Shown: piece after piece, positions 15,448 through 24,812 of the stretch
How positions within the stretch are numbered: position 1 is the first letter of the stretch
Layout: the number at the start of each line of letters is the position of its first letter
Source of the DNA: CAXMST01 sp963712765
GTDB lineage: Bacteria > Actinomycetota > Thermoleophilia > Solirubrobacterales > 70-9
Direction of reading: 5' to 3'
NCBI GenBank assembly: GCA_963712765.1
Contig: CAVQIX010000006.1
Location: 226,778 to 290,777, forward strand
DNA length: 64,000 bases
Translations under genes and position numbers: made by a program
Notes under the pieces: model-generated
The model's database searches: none
Seen by the model: only the letters and a program-made list of their open reading frames with translations
Told to the model about the DNA's origin: nothing

Positions 15448-17913
15448 TCAGCGACTCCCGGTGAAGCTGATCACCTGCTGGATTCCGCTGGGCCGGTTGG
15501 TGTAGCGCATCGTCGTCGGAAGGAGGCCGGGAGCAAAGCTGATCCGCTCGGCGTCGGCGTCGGCGAACCAGTTGGCCGGATTCGCGTTCCCCTGCTGCTG
15601 CTCGAGCTGCTTGCCGGCCTGCGCAATCGCCGCCCAGACGGCGTCCTGACAGCGCTCGAGGTCGCCCTTTCCGCAGTAGGTGATCTTGAACGGCGCCTTG
15701 ATCTCCTGGCCAAGCAGCCGCTTGATATCGCGCTCGAAGTACTGATACCAGCCGCTGTACTGACCGCCCGGAGGCGAGTCGAAGCGGGAGAAGAAGGAGT
15801 CGAGCTGATCGAGCTGTGACCCGATCCTCGGCCTCATGAACGCGTCGGCGATCAGGTCCCAGGCGCCGTCCATGCTGGCGGCTCCGGGGTGGTCGATTCT
15901 GCCGTCGAGATTCTTGTCGAGCCGGCTACCGCCCTGAACCCGCCAATCCTTGATCACCGCGAGCATCTGCGCCGCCTGCGGATTCGGCGGCGTGGTGCCG
16001 TTGAGGAGACGGGCCAGGAGAGGCACCGTGCGGATCGCACGGACGTCCTGGGTCGCCGCCGCGTTCATCGCTGAGGTGACCGCCAACAGGTCCCAGCGAC
16101 CGCCCTTGTCGAGCTTGCGCAGGTTCCGGTTCAGCAGGTCGACTCGCGCGGCGCTGCCGGAGCGGCCCCACTGATCATCGGCGGCGCCGAAGCCCTTCGC
16201 CACGTTGTTGTTCCAGTTGACCATTGCCCCGCCCTTGGGGTTCTTGCCCCTCGGGTGGGTCTTCTTGCCCTCGTAGCCCTGCCACTCGTAGTCGCCTCTG
16301 CCGTCGGTGGGCAGGCCCGGATCGGTTCCCTGCGGGCGCTTCGGCAGCCGCCCGCTGGTGAACATCGCGTTGTCAGTGTTGTCGATGTAGAAGGAGTTGA
16401 AGGTCTGCGGCGTCTTGTTCGCGGCCTTGTAGAAGCTCTTCGGCGAATCGACCTTGCCGACCAGCGATAGACGGCGGAAGAAGAGCTGATCGCGGACGTC
16501 ACGGCCGTAGCTCGAGCGACGCTCGGAGATCGCCACCCGCCTGCCGTCGACGGTCGCGTAGGCGACCACCGGGCCGTGCTTGGTGGTCATGAACTCGACC
16601 TTCTCGCCGTCCAGCGTGCCGGCGTTGAAGTTCTTCATGTCCATGCACTTGCCCTTGTACACGTACTTCGTGTCGCTGCCCTCGCAGAGCGTCTCGACGT
16701 ACTGGTCGATGATGTCGGCGCTGGCCGAGGTGAGGGTCACGGCGAAGTCCTCGCTGCGGCCGATCAGCAGGTAGCCGGGGAACGGCGCCGAAGTGACCCC
16801 TCGCCACTTCAGCTTGCCCGCGTTCATGTCGATCTCGTAGGTGAAGCCGGGATAGAAGTAGCCGATCTGAGGACCGCCGACCATCAGCGGGACGCCCTTG
16901 TCGGAACGGTCGGCGTTGATCTGCAGCGTGTTCGAGGCGTTGATCGCCTCGGTGCTCAGGTTCTCGGCCTTCTGGCTGTTGGCGATCGCCGGATCGGGTG
17001 TGTAGCTGCCGTCGTCGATCACGACACTGCCGGGCGTCGGCGTGCTCGGGATCTTTCCGTACTTGAACTGCCCGTCCACGGTCGTCGGCGCATCCTGGTT
17101 GCGGAACTGGCGCAGGTCGTTGAAGACCTTCATTCCCTTGCCACCGCCGAGACGACTCTGAAGTCCGTCGAGGAACTGCGAGCGCTCAGCCTCCTCGCCG
17201 CCACCCTCGCCGAGGAACTGACCCTTGAGCGCGTTGAGCGCGTAGATGTCGTTGCGTGTCCAGGGCTCGGTGTCGGGGCTGTTGGCCTCGAGGTAGGCGT
17301 TGATGCCCTTGATGAAGACGTCGATGTCGTGGAGGACCGCCTTGCCCTCCTTGCCGGCGCTGTTGAGCACGTTCGTCTGCTTGGCGACGACCCGCTCCGT
17401 CTTGGCGCTGGGCTCGAAGTTCTTCAGACCTTCGATCAGACCGATTGCGGTCAGGCCGGGCACGTCGACTGCGGCAACGCGGGCGTTGAAGCGAGCCTGC
17501 GCGAGCAACAGAGCGCGATCCTCGGCCAGCAGGTATCCCGCGGCCCAGATACCGTCGTCCTTGGTATCGCCGGTGACATGGGGGACGTAGAAGCGGTCGC
17601 GCACCACCGTGACCCCTTCGCGGGGGACCTCCTCGACCGTGGTTGGTCCGTCGGGACCGACGCTGTTGAAGACCTCCGACTTGAAGAAGCTGTTGAGGTC
17701 GGGGTTGGTGACCTGATCGAACAGCGGCGTGAGGCCGTCGTACATCTCGGCCTGCTCCGACCCGCCGGGTGGAACCGGGAAACCCCCGTACTGCCCCGAG
17801 GGCACGATGTTGCGGGCGACGTCCGCATAGTCCTTTGCGGCCGCGTTGGTGGCCTGCAGGGCGAGCAGTCCGACGATGACGACGAGACTACTCAGGACGC
17901 GCTTGACGAACAA
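15448..17913 (-). CDS. Secreted penicillin acylase family (Ntn-hydrolase) protein
   Basis: The 821-residue protein has an N-terminal signal peptide (residues 1-26), an alpha-chain-like region, and a likely autoprocessing site before Ser in INASNTLQI. There the Ser-Asn pair aligns with the catalytic Ser that becomes the N-terminus of the beta chain. Family members hydrolyse amide bonds of penicillins, acyl-homoserine lactones or other N-acyl compounds; the real substrate is unknown. The length fits the family (750-850). The PhoD-like phosphatase gene follows 7 bases later. Confidence 0.88.
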   Translation of the reverse strand: MFVKRVLSSLVVIVGLLALQATNAAAKDYADVARNIVPSGQYGGFPVPPGGSEQAEMYDGLTPLFDQVTNPDLNSFFKSEVFNSVGPDGPTTVEEVPREGVTVVRDRFYVPHVTGDTKDDGIWAAGYLLAEDRALLLAQARFNARVAAVDVPGLTAIGLIEGLKNFEPSAKTERVVAKQTNVLNSAGKEGKAVLHDIDVFIKGINAYLEANSPDTEPWTRNDIYALNALKGQFLGEGGGEEAERSQFLDGLQSRLGGGKGMKVFNDLRQFRNQDAPTTVDGQFKYGKIPSTPTPGSVVIDDGSYTPDPAIANSQKAENLSTEAINASNTLQINADRSDKGVPLMVGGPQIGYFYPGFTYEIDMNAGKLKWRGVTSAPFPGYLLIGRSEDFAVTLTSASADIIDQYVETLCEGSDTKYVYKGKCMDMKNFNAGTLDGEKVEFMTTKHGPVVAYATVDGRRVAISERRSSYGRDVRDQLFFRRLSLVGKVDSPKSFYKAANKTPQTFNSFYIDNTDNAMFTSGRLPKRPQGTDPGLPTDGRGDYEWQGYEGKKTHPRGKNPKGGAMVNWNNNVAKGFGAADDQWGRSGSAARVDLLNRNLRKLDKGGRWDLLAVTSAMNAAATQDVRAIRTVPLLARLLNGTTPPNPQAAQMLAVIKDWRVQGGSRLDKNLDGRIDHPGAASMDGAWDLIADAFMRPRIGSQLDQLDSFFSRFDSPPGGQYSGWYQYFERDIKRLLGQEIKAPFKITYCGKGDLERCQDAVWAAIAQAGKQLEQQQGNANPANWFADADAERISFAPGLLPTTMRYTNRPSGIQQVISFTGSR

Positions 17914-17984
17914 TTTCTCTCCTTACCTCCACTGGACCCCCCGGTCAGGCGCGAACAATAGGGGACCGGTCAAGCGAGTTCCAG

Positions 17985-18926
17985 TCAGCCAGGGTTGTCG
18001 ATCCGGCTCGCGGCTTGCGTGATCGCCTCGACGGTCCCGGCGACCTGAACCGAGCTGAAGCGCCCTCCGCCCTCCGGGCCAAGACCATCCTCGCCAACGA
18101 TCAGGTGACAGGGGACCCCGTGTCGGCGCGCACGGCGTGCGACCTCGCCGACAGCCTTGCCGGAAAGCGAGGTGGGGTCGACCCGACCTTCGCCGCTGAT
18201 CAGCAGCGACGCCGATTCCAGCCTGCGATCGAACTCGAGCGTTCGGAGGACGTAGTCGGCACCGGGGACGAGCTTTGCGCCGTGCGCCCAGAACCCTCCG
18301 GCGAGACCCCCGGCGGCGCCGGTGAACGGAAGCCGCGAGGGGTCGTGCGGCAGCTGCCCGCGGACCCGCTCGAGCCGGGCCTCAAGCTGAGGCAGGTCCT
18401 CGGCCCCGGCGCCCTTCTGGGGCGCGTAGCGAAGCGCTCCCATGAAGCTGTCCCCGACATCGCAGAGGCAGACGACCTCGGCCTCGGAGAGATCGAAGCG
18501 GTCCAGGGCGCCGAGCCCTGCGTCGGTCGTCGCGCTGCCGCCGCAGGCGAGGATGACCCGCTCGGCGCCGGCCTGGAGGGCGGCGGCAATCAGCTCTCCG
18601 GTGCCCTCGCTTCCCGCCCGCAGGGGATCCAGTTCCCTCCCGGCCAACCGCGCGAGTCCCGAGGCCTCGGCGACGTCGACCACCGCCTCGCAACCGCCGG
18701 CGAGCAGCGCGAAGCGGGCGCTGATCGGCTCACCGAGCGCATCGTGGGCCGAAGCCTCGATCCACTCCCCTCCCCGCGCGGCCAGCAGGACCTCCGCGGT
18801 GCCGTCGCCTCCGTCCGCCAGCGGGCAGATCTCGGCCGGGCCGGACAGGCCCCTCGCGATGGCCTCCGCCACCTCGGCGGCCGTCAGGGTTCCCTTGAAC
18901 TTGTCGGGTGCGATCAGAGCGCTCAC
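17985..18926 (-). CDS. Glycerate 2-kinase (type I, GlxK/GarK family)
   Basis: The protein starts VSALIAPDKFKGTLTA, the typical N-terminus of glycerate kinase. It carries the PLADGGDGTAEV motif, the CGGSATTDAG loop and the AAGGLAGG segment of the active site. It phosphorylates D-glycerate to 2-phosphoglycerate. I chose the GTG at 18926 because it aligns with the family start; an ATG at 18980 would add 18 residues of non-family sequence. The gene is divergent from the exporter gene at 18995, with no visible partner for glyoxylate metabolism. Confidence 0.88.
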   Translation of the reverse strand: MSALIAPDKFKGTLTAAEVAEAIARGLSGPAEICPLADGGDGTAEVLLAARGGEWIEASAHDALGEPISARFALLAGGCEAVVDVAEASGLARLAGRELDPLRAGSEGTGELIAAALQAGAERVILACGGSATTDAGLGALDRFDLSEAEVVCLCDVGDSFMGALRYAPQKGAGAEDLPQLEARLERVRGQLPHDPSRLPFTGAAGGLAGGFWAHGAKLVPGADYVLRTLEFDRRLESASLLISGEGRVDPTSLSGKAVGEVARRARRHGVPCHLIVGEDGLGPEGGGRFSSVQVAGTVEAITQAASRIDNPG

Positions 18927-18994
18927 TTCGGAGCGGCCATCATTACCCGGATGAGAGCCGGATGGACCAGCCGCGGTCACGGGTGCGGTAGCTG

Positions 18995-19852
18995 ATGAGC
19001 GGCGAGCGCCTGGCCGCAGGCGGGCTGGTGATGGTCGGCGTGGTCTCGGTCCAGCTCGGCTCGGCGGTCGCGACGACGGTCTTCGACGACCTCGGGCCCG
19101 GCGGAGCCGTGTTCCTGCGGACCCTGTTCGCGGCCGCCGTCCTGCTCGCGATCTGGCGGCCCGCCCGCGGGATGCTTCGCGGGGCGACGCTGATCGACGT
19201 CCTCGCCTTCGGGGCGGTGCTGGCCGGCATGAACTGCTTCTTCTTCCTCGCCCTCGACCGGCTGCCGCTCGGGATCGCGGTGACGCTCGAGTTCACCGGG
19301 CCACTCGGGGTCGCGATCGCGACCTCGCGGCGGGCCCGGGATGTGGTCTGGGTGGTGTTCGCCTCGGCCGGAATCCTGCTCCTCGCCCCCGGGATCGGCG
19401 ATGGTCTCGATCCGCTCGGGGTTGTCTTCGCCCTGATCGCCGGGGCATTCTGGGGTGCCTACGTCCTGCTCTCATCGCGGGTCGGGCGGGGACCCAGCGG
19501 GCGGGCGGGGCTGGCCACCGCGATGGGCTTTGCGACCTTGCTGTTGATCCCGATCGGGGTCGCGGACGGCGGTCGCGACCTGCTCGACCCCCGCCTGATC
19601 GCACTCGGTGTCGCGATCGCGATGCTGAGCTCGGCGATCCCCTACCTGTCGGAGATGGAGGCGCTGCGGCGACTGCCTCCGGGAACGTTCGGCGTGCTGC
19701 TCAGCATGGAACCCGCCTTCGCCGCGCTGGTCGGGTTCGTGGCGCTGAACCAGGATCTGCTTACCCGCGAGCTTGCCGCGATCGCGCTGATCGTGATCGC
19801 CAGCGCCGGCGCCCTGAGCACCGAACCCGCGGTAGAGGCAGCCGAGGCCTGA
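18995..19852 (+). CDS. EamA/RhtA-like drug/metabolite transporter
   Basis: The 285-residue protein has about ten hydrophobic segments arranged as two EamA repeats, and its sequence resembles the threonine/homoserine exporter RhtA (ALDRLPLGIAVTLEFTGPL, LSSAIPYLSEMEALRRLP, FGVLLSMEPAFAALVGF). These match the conserved helices of that branch. It most likely exports amino acids or related metabolites across the inner membrane. It is divergent from glycerate kinase and transcribed alone. Confidence 0.85.
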   Translation: MSGERLAAGGLVMVGVVSVQLGSAVATTVFDDLGPGGAVFLRTLFAAAVLLAIWRPARGMLRGATLIDVLAFGAVLAGMNCFFFLALDRLPLGIAVTLEFTGPLGVAIATSRRARDVVWVVFASAGILLLAPGIGDGLDPLGVVFALIAGAFWGAYVLLSSRVGRGPSGRAGLATAMGFATLLLIPIGVADGGRDLLDPRLIALGVAIAMLSSAIPYLSEMEALRRLPPGTFGVLLSMEPAFAALVGFVALNQDLLTRELAAIALIVIASAGALSTEPAVEAAEA

Positions 19853-19877
19853 GGGGCGTGAGGGGACCGGCGGGAGC

Positions 19878-20783
19878 TCAGCGCTCGAGTAGCGCCAGCA
19901 GGCGCGGCACGATGATCTCGTGGGCGTCCTCCTGCAGGTAGTGGCCCGCCCCCTCGATCCTGGTCACCTCGGCGCCGGGGAAGGTTCCCAGCCAGAGCCG
20001 CTCGAGCACCTCCGGGGTGAAGGCGACGTCCTTCATCGCCCAGCAGATCGCGACCGGCCGATCGGAGAAGGCCTCGAGGCCCGCCTCGATCTCGGCCAGC
20101 AGATCCGAGACGGAGCCCTCAGGACCGGAAGGTATCTGCCGAGGGAAGACGAGGATCGGGGTTCGCGAGGCCCAGTCCGGGTGCGGGGCGAGGTAGGCCT
20201 GCTTGACCGTATCGGTGAGGCGATCCCGCTTCTCGATCCCCGCCCGGAACAGGAACACGTGCTTGAACAGGTCCAGGCCCTTGACCATGACCTCGCCGAC
20301 GCCGGGAATCCTGAAGGCGACCAGCGGCGGGGGCAGCTTCACCTTCTCCGGCGGCCGGTGGGCGAAGGTGTTGAGGATGCAGAGCGAGGCGATCCGCTCC
20401 GGGTGACGGGTCGCCCAGCCGAGGCCGATCGGTCCACCCCAATCCTGGACGACGGGCGTCGCATCGTGGAGATCGAGGGACTCGAGCAGCGCCTCGCAGC
20501 GATCGAGGTGATTGGCGATCGTATAGAGGGAGGCGTCGTCGGGCTTGTCGGAGCGCCCAAAGCCGAGGTGGTCGAGGACGATCGCCCGGTGGCCGGCTGC
20601 GACGACCTCGGGAATGAAGTTGCGGTACAGGTAGCCCCAGGTCGGGTTGCCGTGGACCATCACCACCGGCCTGCCGTCCCGCGGCCCCTGATCGACGTAG
20701 TGCATGCGGCCGTCGGAGGAGTCGAACCACAGCGGCTCATACGGCCAGGTGCAGTCAAAGGTCCAATCGATCGCTGTGCTCAT
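19878..20783 (-). CDS. Alpha/beta hydrolase, haloalkane dehalogenase-like
   Basis: The 301-residue protein has the haloalkane dehalogenase features: oxyanion loop HGNPTW near residue 44, nucleophile Asp114 in VVQDWGGP with the adjacent Trp that can bind halide, an acid in MKDVAFTPEV, and the catalytic His in GAGHYLQED. The Asp nucleophile (not Ser) argues for dehalogenase- or epoxide hydrolase-type chemistry. The natural substrate is unknown. The gene stands alone between convergent rhtA-like and divergent small genes. Confidence 0.82.
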   Translation of the reverse strand: MSTAIDWTFDCTWPYEPLWFDSSDGRMHYVDQGPRDGRPVVMVHGNPTWGYLYRNFIPEVVAAGHRAIVLDHLGFGRSDKPDDASLYTIANHLDRCEALLESLDLHDATPVVQDWGGPIGLGWATRHPERIASLCILNTFAHRPPEKVKLPPPLVAFRIPGVGEVMVKGLDLFKHVFLFRAGIEKRDRLTDTVKQAYLAPHPDWASRTPILVFPRQIPSGPEGSVSDLLAEIEAGLEAFSDRPVAICWAMKDVAFTPEVLERLWLGTFPGAEVTRIEGAGHYLQEDAHEIIVPRLLALLER

Positions 20784-20833
20784 GGGCGCTCCTCGGCTCG
20801 GCTGCAGGTCGCACGAGCCTACCTTTCGGGACT

Positions 20834-21037
20834 TCAGCCCCTGCCGGACCCTCGCGGGCTCGCGGGCGCCGAGCGGCGCTCGAAGCCGGGGCAGGCGAGG
20901 ACCGGAAGCGTCGGATAGCGGGCGTAGGCGGGTTCCTCGCGAGACCGCCCGCAGAGCGAGAAGGTGGACCCGCGCGTGTTCGGGACCAATTGCTGGTATC
21001 GGCAGCGATCGCAGAGCCCTGCCGGCTGGGAACTCAT
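20834..21037 (-). CDS. Small four-cysteine (putative zinc) protein
   Basis: The 67-residue protein has Cys at about positions 9, 12, 29 and 49 (GLCDRCRYQ, FSLCGRS, VLACPGFE) and conserved-looking RYPTLPVL. I recognise this pattern as a short actinobacterial protein family without a known role; the cysteines suggest a zinc knuckle or iron-sulfur site. The last 12 residues are low complexity. It is divergent from the ABC exporter operon starting at 21106. Confidence 0.65.
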   Translation of the reverse strand: MSSQPAGLCDRCRYQQLVPNTRGSTFSLCGRSREEPAYARYPTLPVLACPGFERRSAPASPRGSGRG

Positions 21038-21088
21038 CGAGGCGAGTCTAGAGGCGCCGCCTGTCGGGCCCTGCTCTACTTCACTTTG

Positions 21089-21094
21089 TATAGT
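21089..21094 (+). promoter_or_regulatory. Putative -10 box of a near-leaderless ABC exporter promoter
   Basis: TATAGT, preceded by TG, lies 11 bases upstream of the GTG start at 21106. Transcription would begin about 4-5 bases before the start codon, giving a near-leaderless mRNA, which is common in Actinobacteria. No clear -35 hexamer is visible. The surrounding AT-rich stretch could also be an operator. Confidence 0.45.
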
Positions 21095-21105
21095 ATTGGC
21101 CCTCA

Positions 21106-22875
21106 GTGCGCACCTTTCGCCGACTTCTGGGCTTCCTCAGGCCCTACCGCGGGACCGTGATCGGTTCCCTGGTTCTGGCCTGGGCGGCGATGGGGATGAC
21201 GGTCCTGATTCCATTCCTCATCGGCGAGGCCGTCGATGCGATCCGCTCGGGGGAGCGGCCCGACCTCCTCCCGATCGCCGCCGCAGTCGTCGGAGCGGGG
21301 GTGCTCCGCCTGGCGCTGACAGTGAGCCGCCGGGTGATCGCCGGCAAGGTTTCGCTCTCGGTCGAGTACGACCTCCGCGGCCGCGTCTACCGGCACCTGC
21401 AGGAGCTCGAGCTGGGCTTCTTCGACGGCCAGCAGACCGGCCAGCTGATGTCGCGGGCGACCGTCGATCTGCAATCGATCCGCTTCTTCTTGGGCTACGG
21501 GCTGATCTTCCTCACCCAGAACTTCCTCACGATCCTGCTCGCGGGCGCCGTGATGATCGCACTCAAGCCCTCCCTGGCGCTGCTGGCCCTGGCGCCTGTG
21601 CCGATCGTCGTCTGGACCGCGTCGCGCTACAACCGCCGGTCACGGCCGGCCCTGCAGGAGGTCCAGCAGCGGCTCGCCGAGCTCACGGCAGAGGCCGAGG
21701 AGTCGGTCTCCGGGGTCCGGGTGGTCAAGGCCTTTGCCCGCGAGCGCCACATGGTCGACCGCTTCCGCAACTCCGTCACCCGGGTCTTCGACCAGAACGT
21801 CTACTCCACCCGCCTCCGAGCCTTCTACAACCCCCTGATCGGCTTCTTGCCGAACTTCGGCCTGGCCGTGGTCCTGCTGGTCGGCGGCAACCAGGTGATC
21901 AACGGCACCCTGACCCTGGGCGAGTTCACCGCCTTCTACACCTACGTCGTAATGCTCACCGGACCGATGCGTACGCTCGGCATCGCGTTGGGGATGTCGC
22001 AGCGGGCGATCGCCTCAGGCAACCGGCTGTTCGAGATCCTTGACCGCGAGCCCGGGATCAGCGCCCCCGAGGGCGCCCCGGAGCTACCGGCGGGCCCCGG
22101 CCGGGTGCAGCTCGAGCGCGTCTCGCTGCGCTACGAGGGGGCCGAGGCGGCGCTCGAGGACGTCGATCTCGAGATCGAGCCGGGCAAGGTCGTGGCTCTG
22201 GTCGGGCCGACCGGCTCGGGCAAGACCAGCCTCGTCGCCCTCTTTGCCCGCCTCTACGATCCGAGCGAGGGGACGGTGCGGATCGACGGCGCCGACCTGC
22301 GCGGGGTGGATCTCGTATCGCTGCGCAGCCAGATCGCCTTCGTCGCCGATGACAGCTTCCTGTTCAGCGCCAGCGTCGCCGACAACATCGCCTACGCGAG
22401 CCCGGAGGCGACCCGCGAGGAGATCGAGATCGCGGCCCAACGCGCGCAGGCCGAGAGCTTCATCCGCGATCTACCCGAGGGCTATGAGACGCTGGTCGGC
22501 GAGCGCGGGCTGACCCTCTCGGGCGGGCAGCGTCAGCGGATCGCCATCGCGCGCGCCCTGCTGGCCGACCCCAGGATCCTGATCCTCGACGACGCCACCT
22601 CGGCGGTCGACTCCCAGACCGAGGCGCGGATCAAGCGGGGGCTGGAGGAGGCGCTCGCGGGCCGCACCACCTTCATCGTCGCCCACCGGCTCTCGACGGT
22701 CTCGCTCGCCGACGAGGTGGTTGTCATGGACGAGGGCCGGATCGTCGACTGCGGCACCCATCAGGAGCTGCTCGACCGCTGCGGCTTCTACCGCGAGATC
22801 GCCGACCACGGGCTCGCCGACCGCACCTTCCTCCAGGCCGATCTCGAGGAACGGGAGGAGGTCGCGAAGCTATGA
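21106..22875 (+). CDS. Heterodimeric ABC exporter, subunit 1 (degenerate ATP site half)
   Basis: The 589-residue protein has a six-helix exporter domain (about residues 15-300) and a nucleotide-binding domain with Walker A GPTGSGKT near 367-374 and signature LSGGQ near 471. Walker B is ILILDD, where the catalytic Glu position is Asp496. The Q-loop also has Asp instead of Gln (FVADDSFLF). This pattern matches the degenerate-site subunit of TM287/288- or BmrCD-type heterodimers. The start is a GTG with no Shine-Dalgarno sequence, consistent with a near-leaderless transcript. The stop overlaps the next gene as ATGA. Confidence 0.93.
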   Translation: MRTFRRLLGFLRPYRGTVIGSLVLAWAAMGMTVLIPFLIGEAVDAIRSGERPDLLPIAAAVVGAGVLRLALTVSRRVIAGKVSLSVEYDLRGRVYRHLQELELGFFDGQQTGQLMSRATVDLQSIRFFLGYGLIFLTQNFLTILLAGAVMIALKPSLALLALAPVPIVVWTASRYNRRSRPALQEVQQRLAELTAEAEESVSGVRVVKAFARERHMVDRFRNSVTRVFDQNVYSTRLRAFYNPLIGFLPNFGLAVVLLVGGNQVINGTLTLGEFTAFYTYVVMLTGPMRTLGIALGMSQRAIASGNRLFEILDREPGISAPEGAPELPAGPGRVQLERVSLRYEGAEAALEDVDLEIEPGKVVALVGPTGSGKTSLVALFARLYDPSEGTVRIDGADLRGVDLVSLRSQIAFVADDSFLFSASVADNIAYASPEATREEIEIAAQRAQAESFIRDLPEGYETLVGERGLTLSGGQRQRIAIARALLADPRILILDDATSAVDSQTEARIKRGLEEALAGRTTFIVAHRLSTVSLADEVVVMDEGRIVDCGTHQELLDRCGFYREIADHGLADRTFLQADLEEREEVAKL

Positions 22876-24800
22876 GGGAACGGAGGGACGACAAGAAGGA
22901 GAAGAAGGGTGTCGAGGCCCCCGAGACGACCGAGGGGATGCAGGGCATCTACTACCTGTTCCGCGACCTATGGCGCCTGTTCCGCGGAGAGGATCAGCGC
23001 GGCCGCAAGGTCCGCTGGCTGATCGGGCTGCTGAAGCCCTACCGGTCGCGGGTGGCGCTGATGTTCGTCGCCCTGCTGATTGCGACGGCGGCGGCCCTGG
23101 CGCCGCCGTTCCTCGCTGGCAAGGCCGTCGATGACGGCATCGTCGCCGGCGACACCGGCGCCCTGACCATGGTCGTGATCGTCTTCCTGATCTCCGCGGC
23201 GCTGCTGTGGGCGGCCAGCTACGCCCAGACCTACCTCGTCGGCTGGATCGGCCAGCGGGCGCTTCAGGACCTGCGCGAACGGATCTACTCCCACCTGCAG
23301 GCGATGTCGATCGGCTTCTACACGCGCAACCGGCCCGGGGTTCTGATCTCGCGGATGACCAACGACGTCCAGGCTCTCGACCAGCTCGTCACCGACGGGA
23401 TCGTCACCCTCTTCTCGGCCTCGCTGACCCTGATCGGCGTGGTCGTGATCCTGCTGGTGCTCGACGTGCAGCTGGCCCTGATCACCTTCCTCACCTTCCC
23501 GTTGCTGGCCCTGGCCAGCGCAATCTTCAGGATCACCTCGGCCGGGGCCTATCGGCTCACCCGGGAGAAGATCGCCAACATCACCGCCTACCTGCAGGAG
23601 ACGCTGAGCGGCGTGCGGGTGGTCCGCAGCTTCGGGCAGGAGCCTCGCCACATCGGTGAGATGGAGCGGCTCAACGAGGAGAACCGGGTCGCGAACATGC
23701 GAACCGTCTACCTGAACGCGAGCTACTTCCCCGCGGTCGAGCTGCTGAGCGCGGTCGGCACGGCGGCGATCCTTCTCTTCGGCGGCTACCAGGTGATCGA
23801 CGGCAACGTCGAGATCGGGGTCCTGGTCGCCTTCATCGGCTACCTGCAGACCTTCTTCGATCCGATTCAGCAGATCAGCCAGCTCTACACCACCTACCAG
23901 CAGGGAATGGCCGCGCTGGACAAGATCTTCGACCTGCTCGACACCCGCCCCGACACCGTGGATCCGCCGGACGCGGTCGATCCCGGCCGGATCCGCGGCG
24001 AGGTCAGGCTCGAGGGCGTGTGGTTCTCCTACGCCGAGGACGCCCGGCTCGCTCTTGCCTCACAACCCGACGCGCCGCCGCCCGATCCGGACGCCTCCGC
24101 GCCCGAGCCAGGCTGGGCGCTGGCCGACATCGATCTGACGATCCTCCCCGGCCAGACGGTCGCCCTCGTCGGCGAGACCGGAGCGGGGAAATCGACGCTC
24201 GCCAAGCTGGTTGCACGCTTCTACGACCCCCAGCGCGGCCGGCTCAGCGTCGACGGCCACGATGTCCGCGAGCTCTCCTCCTCGAAGTTGAGGAGCCAGC
24301 TCGGCATCGTCCCCCAGGAGGGGTTTCTGTTCAGCGGAACCGTGCGAGAGAACGTGGCCTTCGGCCGTCCCGATGCCGCAACCGAGGAGATCGAGGCGGC
24401 GCTGCGCACGGTCGGCGCCGACGAGATGCTGTCCGGGATGCCGAACGGCCTCGATACCCAGGTCGGGGAGCGCGGAAGCGGCCTCTCCGCCGGAGAGCGG
24501 CAGCTGATCGCCTTCGCACGGGCGCTGCTCGCCGAGCCGCGGATCCTGATCCTCGACGAGGCGACCTCCAACGTCGACGTCAGGACCGAGCGGAAGATCG
24601 AGCAGGGTCTGAACCGGTTGCTGGCGGGCCGCAGCGCAATCGTCATCGCCCACCGGCTCTCGACGATTCGAAACGCCGCCAGGATCGTGGTGCTCGAGGG
24701 TGGCCGGATCGCGGAGAGCGGCACCCACGACGAACTGATCGAGGCCGGAGGCCCCTACGCCGGGCTTTACGGGAGCTGGGCCAACCAGTCAGTCGCCTGA
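22872..24800 (+). CDS. Heterodimeric ABC exporter, subunit 2 (consensus Walker B, altered signature)
   Basis: The 642-residue partner has a 45-residue charged N-terminal extension, six predicted helices, and a nucleotide-binding domain with Walker A GETGAGKST near 434, Q-loop VPQEGFLFSG and Walker B LILDEATS with catalytic Glu563. Its signature is LSAGE instead of LSGGQ. Paired with subunit 1, this leaves one canonical and one impaired ATP site. An unusual Pro/Asp/Ala-rich insert of about 30 residues lies near 388-418, just before Walker A. Translation is coupled to subunit 1 by a 4-base overlap. The substrate is unknown, with multidrug or lipid likely. Confidence 0.93.
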   Translation: MRERRDDKKEKKGVEAPETTEGMQGIYYLFRDLWRLFRGEDQRGRKVRWLIGLLKPYRSRVALMFVALLIATAAALAPPFLAGKAVDDGIVAGDTGALTMVVIVFLISAALLWAASYAQTYLVGWIGQRALQDLRERIYSHLQAMSIGFYTRNRPGVLISRMTNDVQALDQLVTDGIVTLFSASLTLIGVVVILLVLDVQLALITFLTFPLLALASAIFRITSAGAYRLTREKIANITAYLQETLSGVRVVRSFGQEPRHIGEMERLNEENRVANMRTVYLNASYFPAVELLSAVGTAAILLFGGYQVIDGNVEIGVLVAFIGYLQTFFDPIQQISQLYTTYQQGMAALDKIFDLLDTRPDTVDPPDAVDPGRIRGEVRLEGVWFSYAEDARLALASQPDAPPPDPDASAPEPGWALADIDLTILPGQTVALVGETGAGKSTLAKLVARFYDPQRGRLSVDGHDVRELSSSKLRSQLGIVPQEGFLFSGTVRENVAFGRPDAATEEIEAALRTVGADEMLSGMPNGLDTQVGERGSGLSAGERQLIAFARALLAEPRILILDEATSNVDVRTERKIEQGLNRLLAGRSAIVIAHRLSTIRNAARIVVLEGGRIAESGTHDELIEAGGPYAGLYGSWANQSVA

Positions 24801-24812
24801 GCCCGGGTCGCG

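Noticed and set aside
16576..17961. 461-codon plus-strand ORF opposite the penicillin acylase gene
   Set aside because: It is a shadow frame of the acylase gene; the composition is Val/Asp/Leu-rich without motifs.
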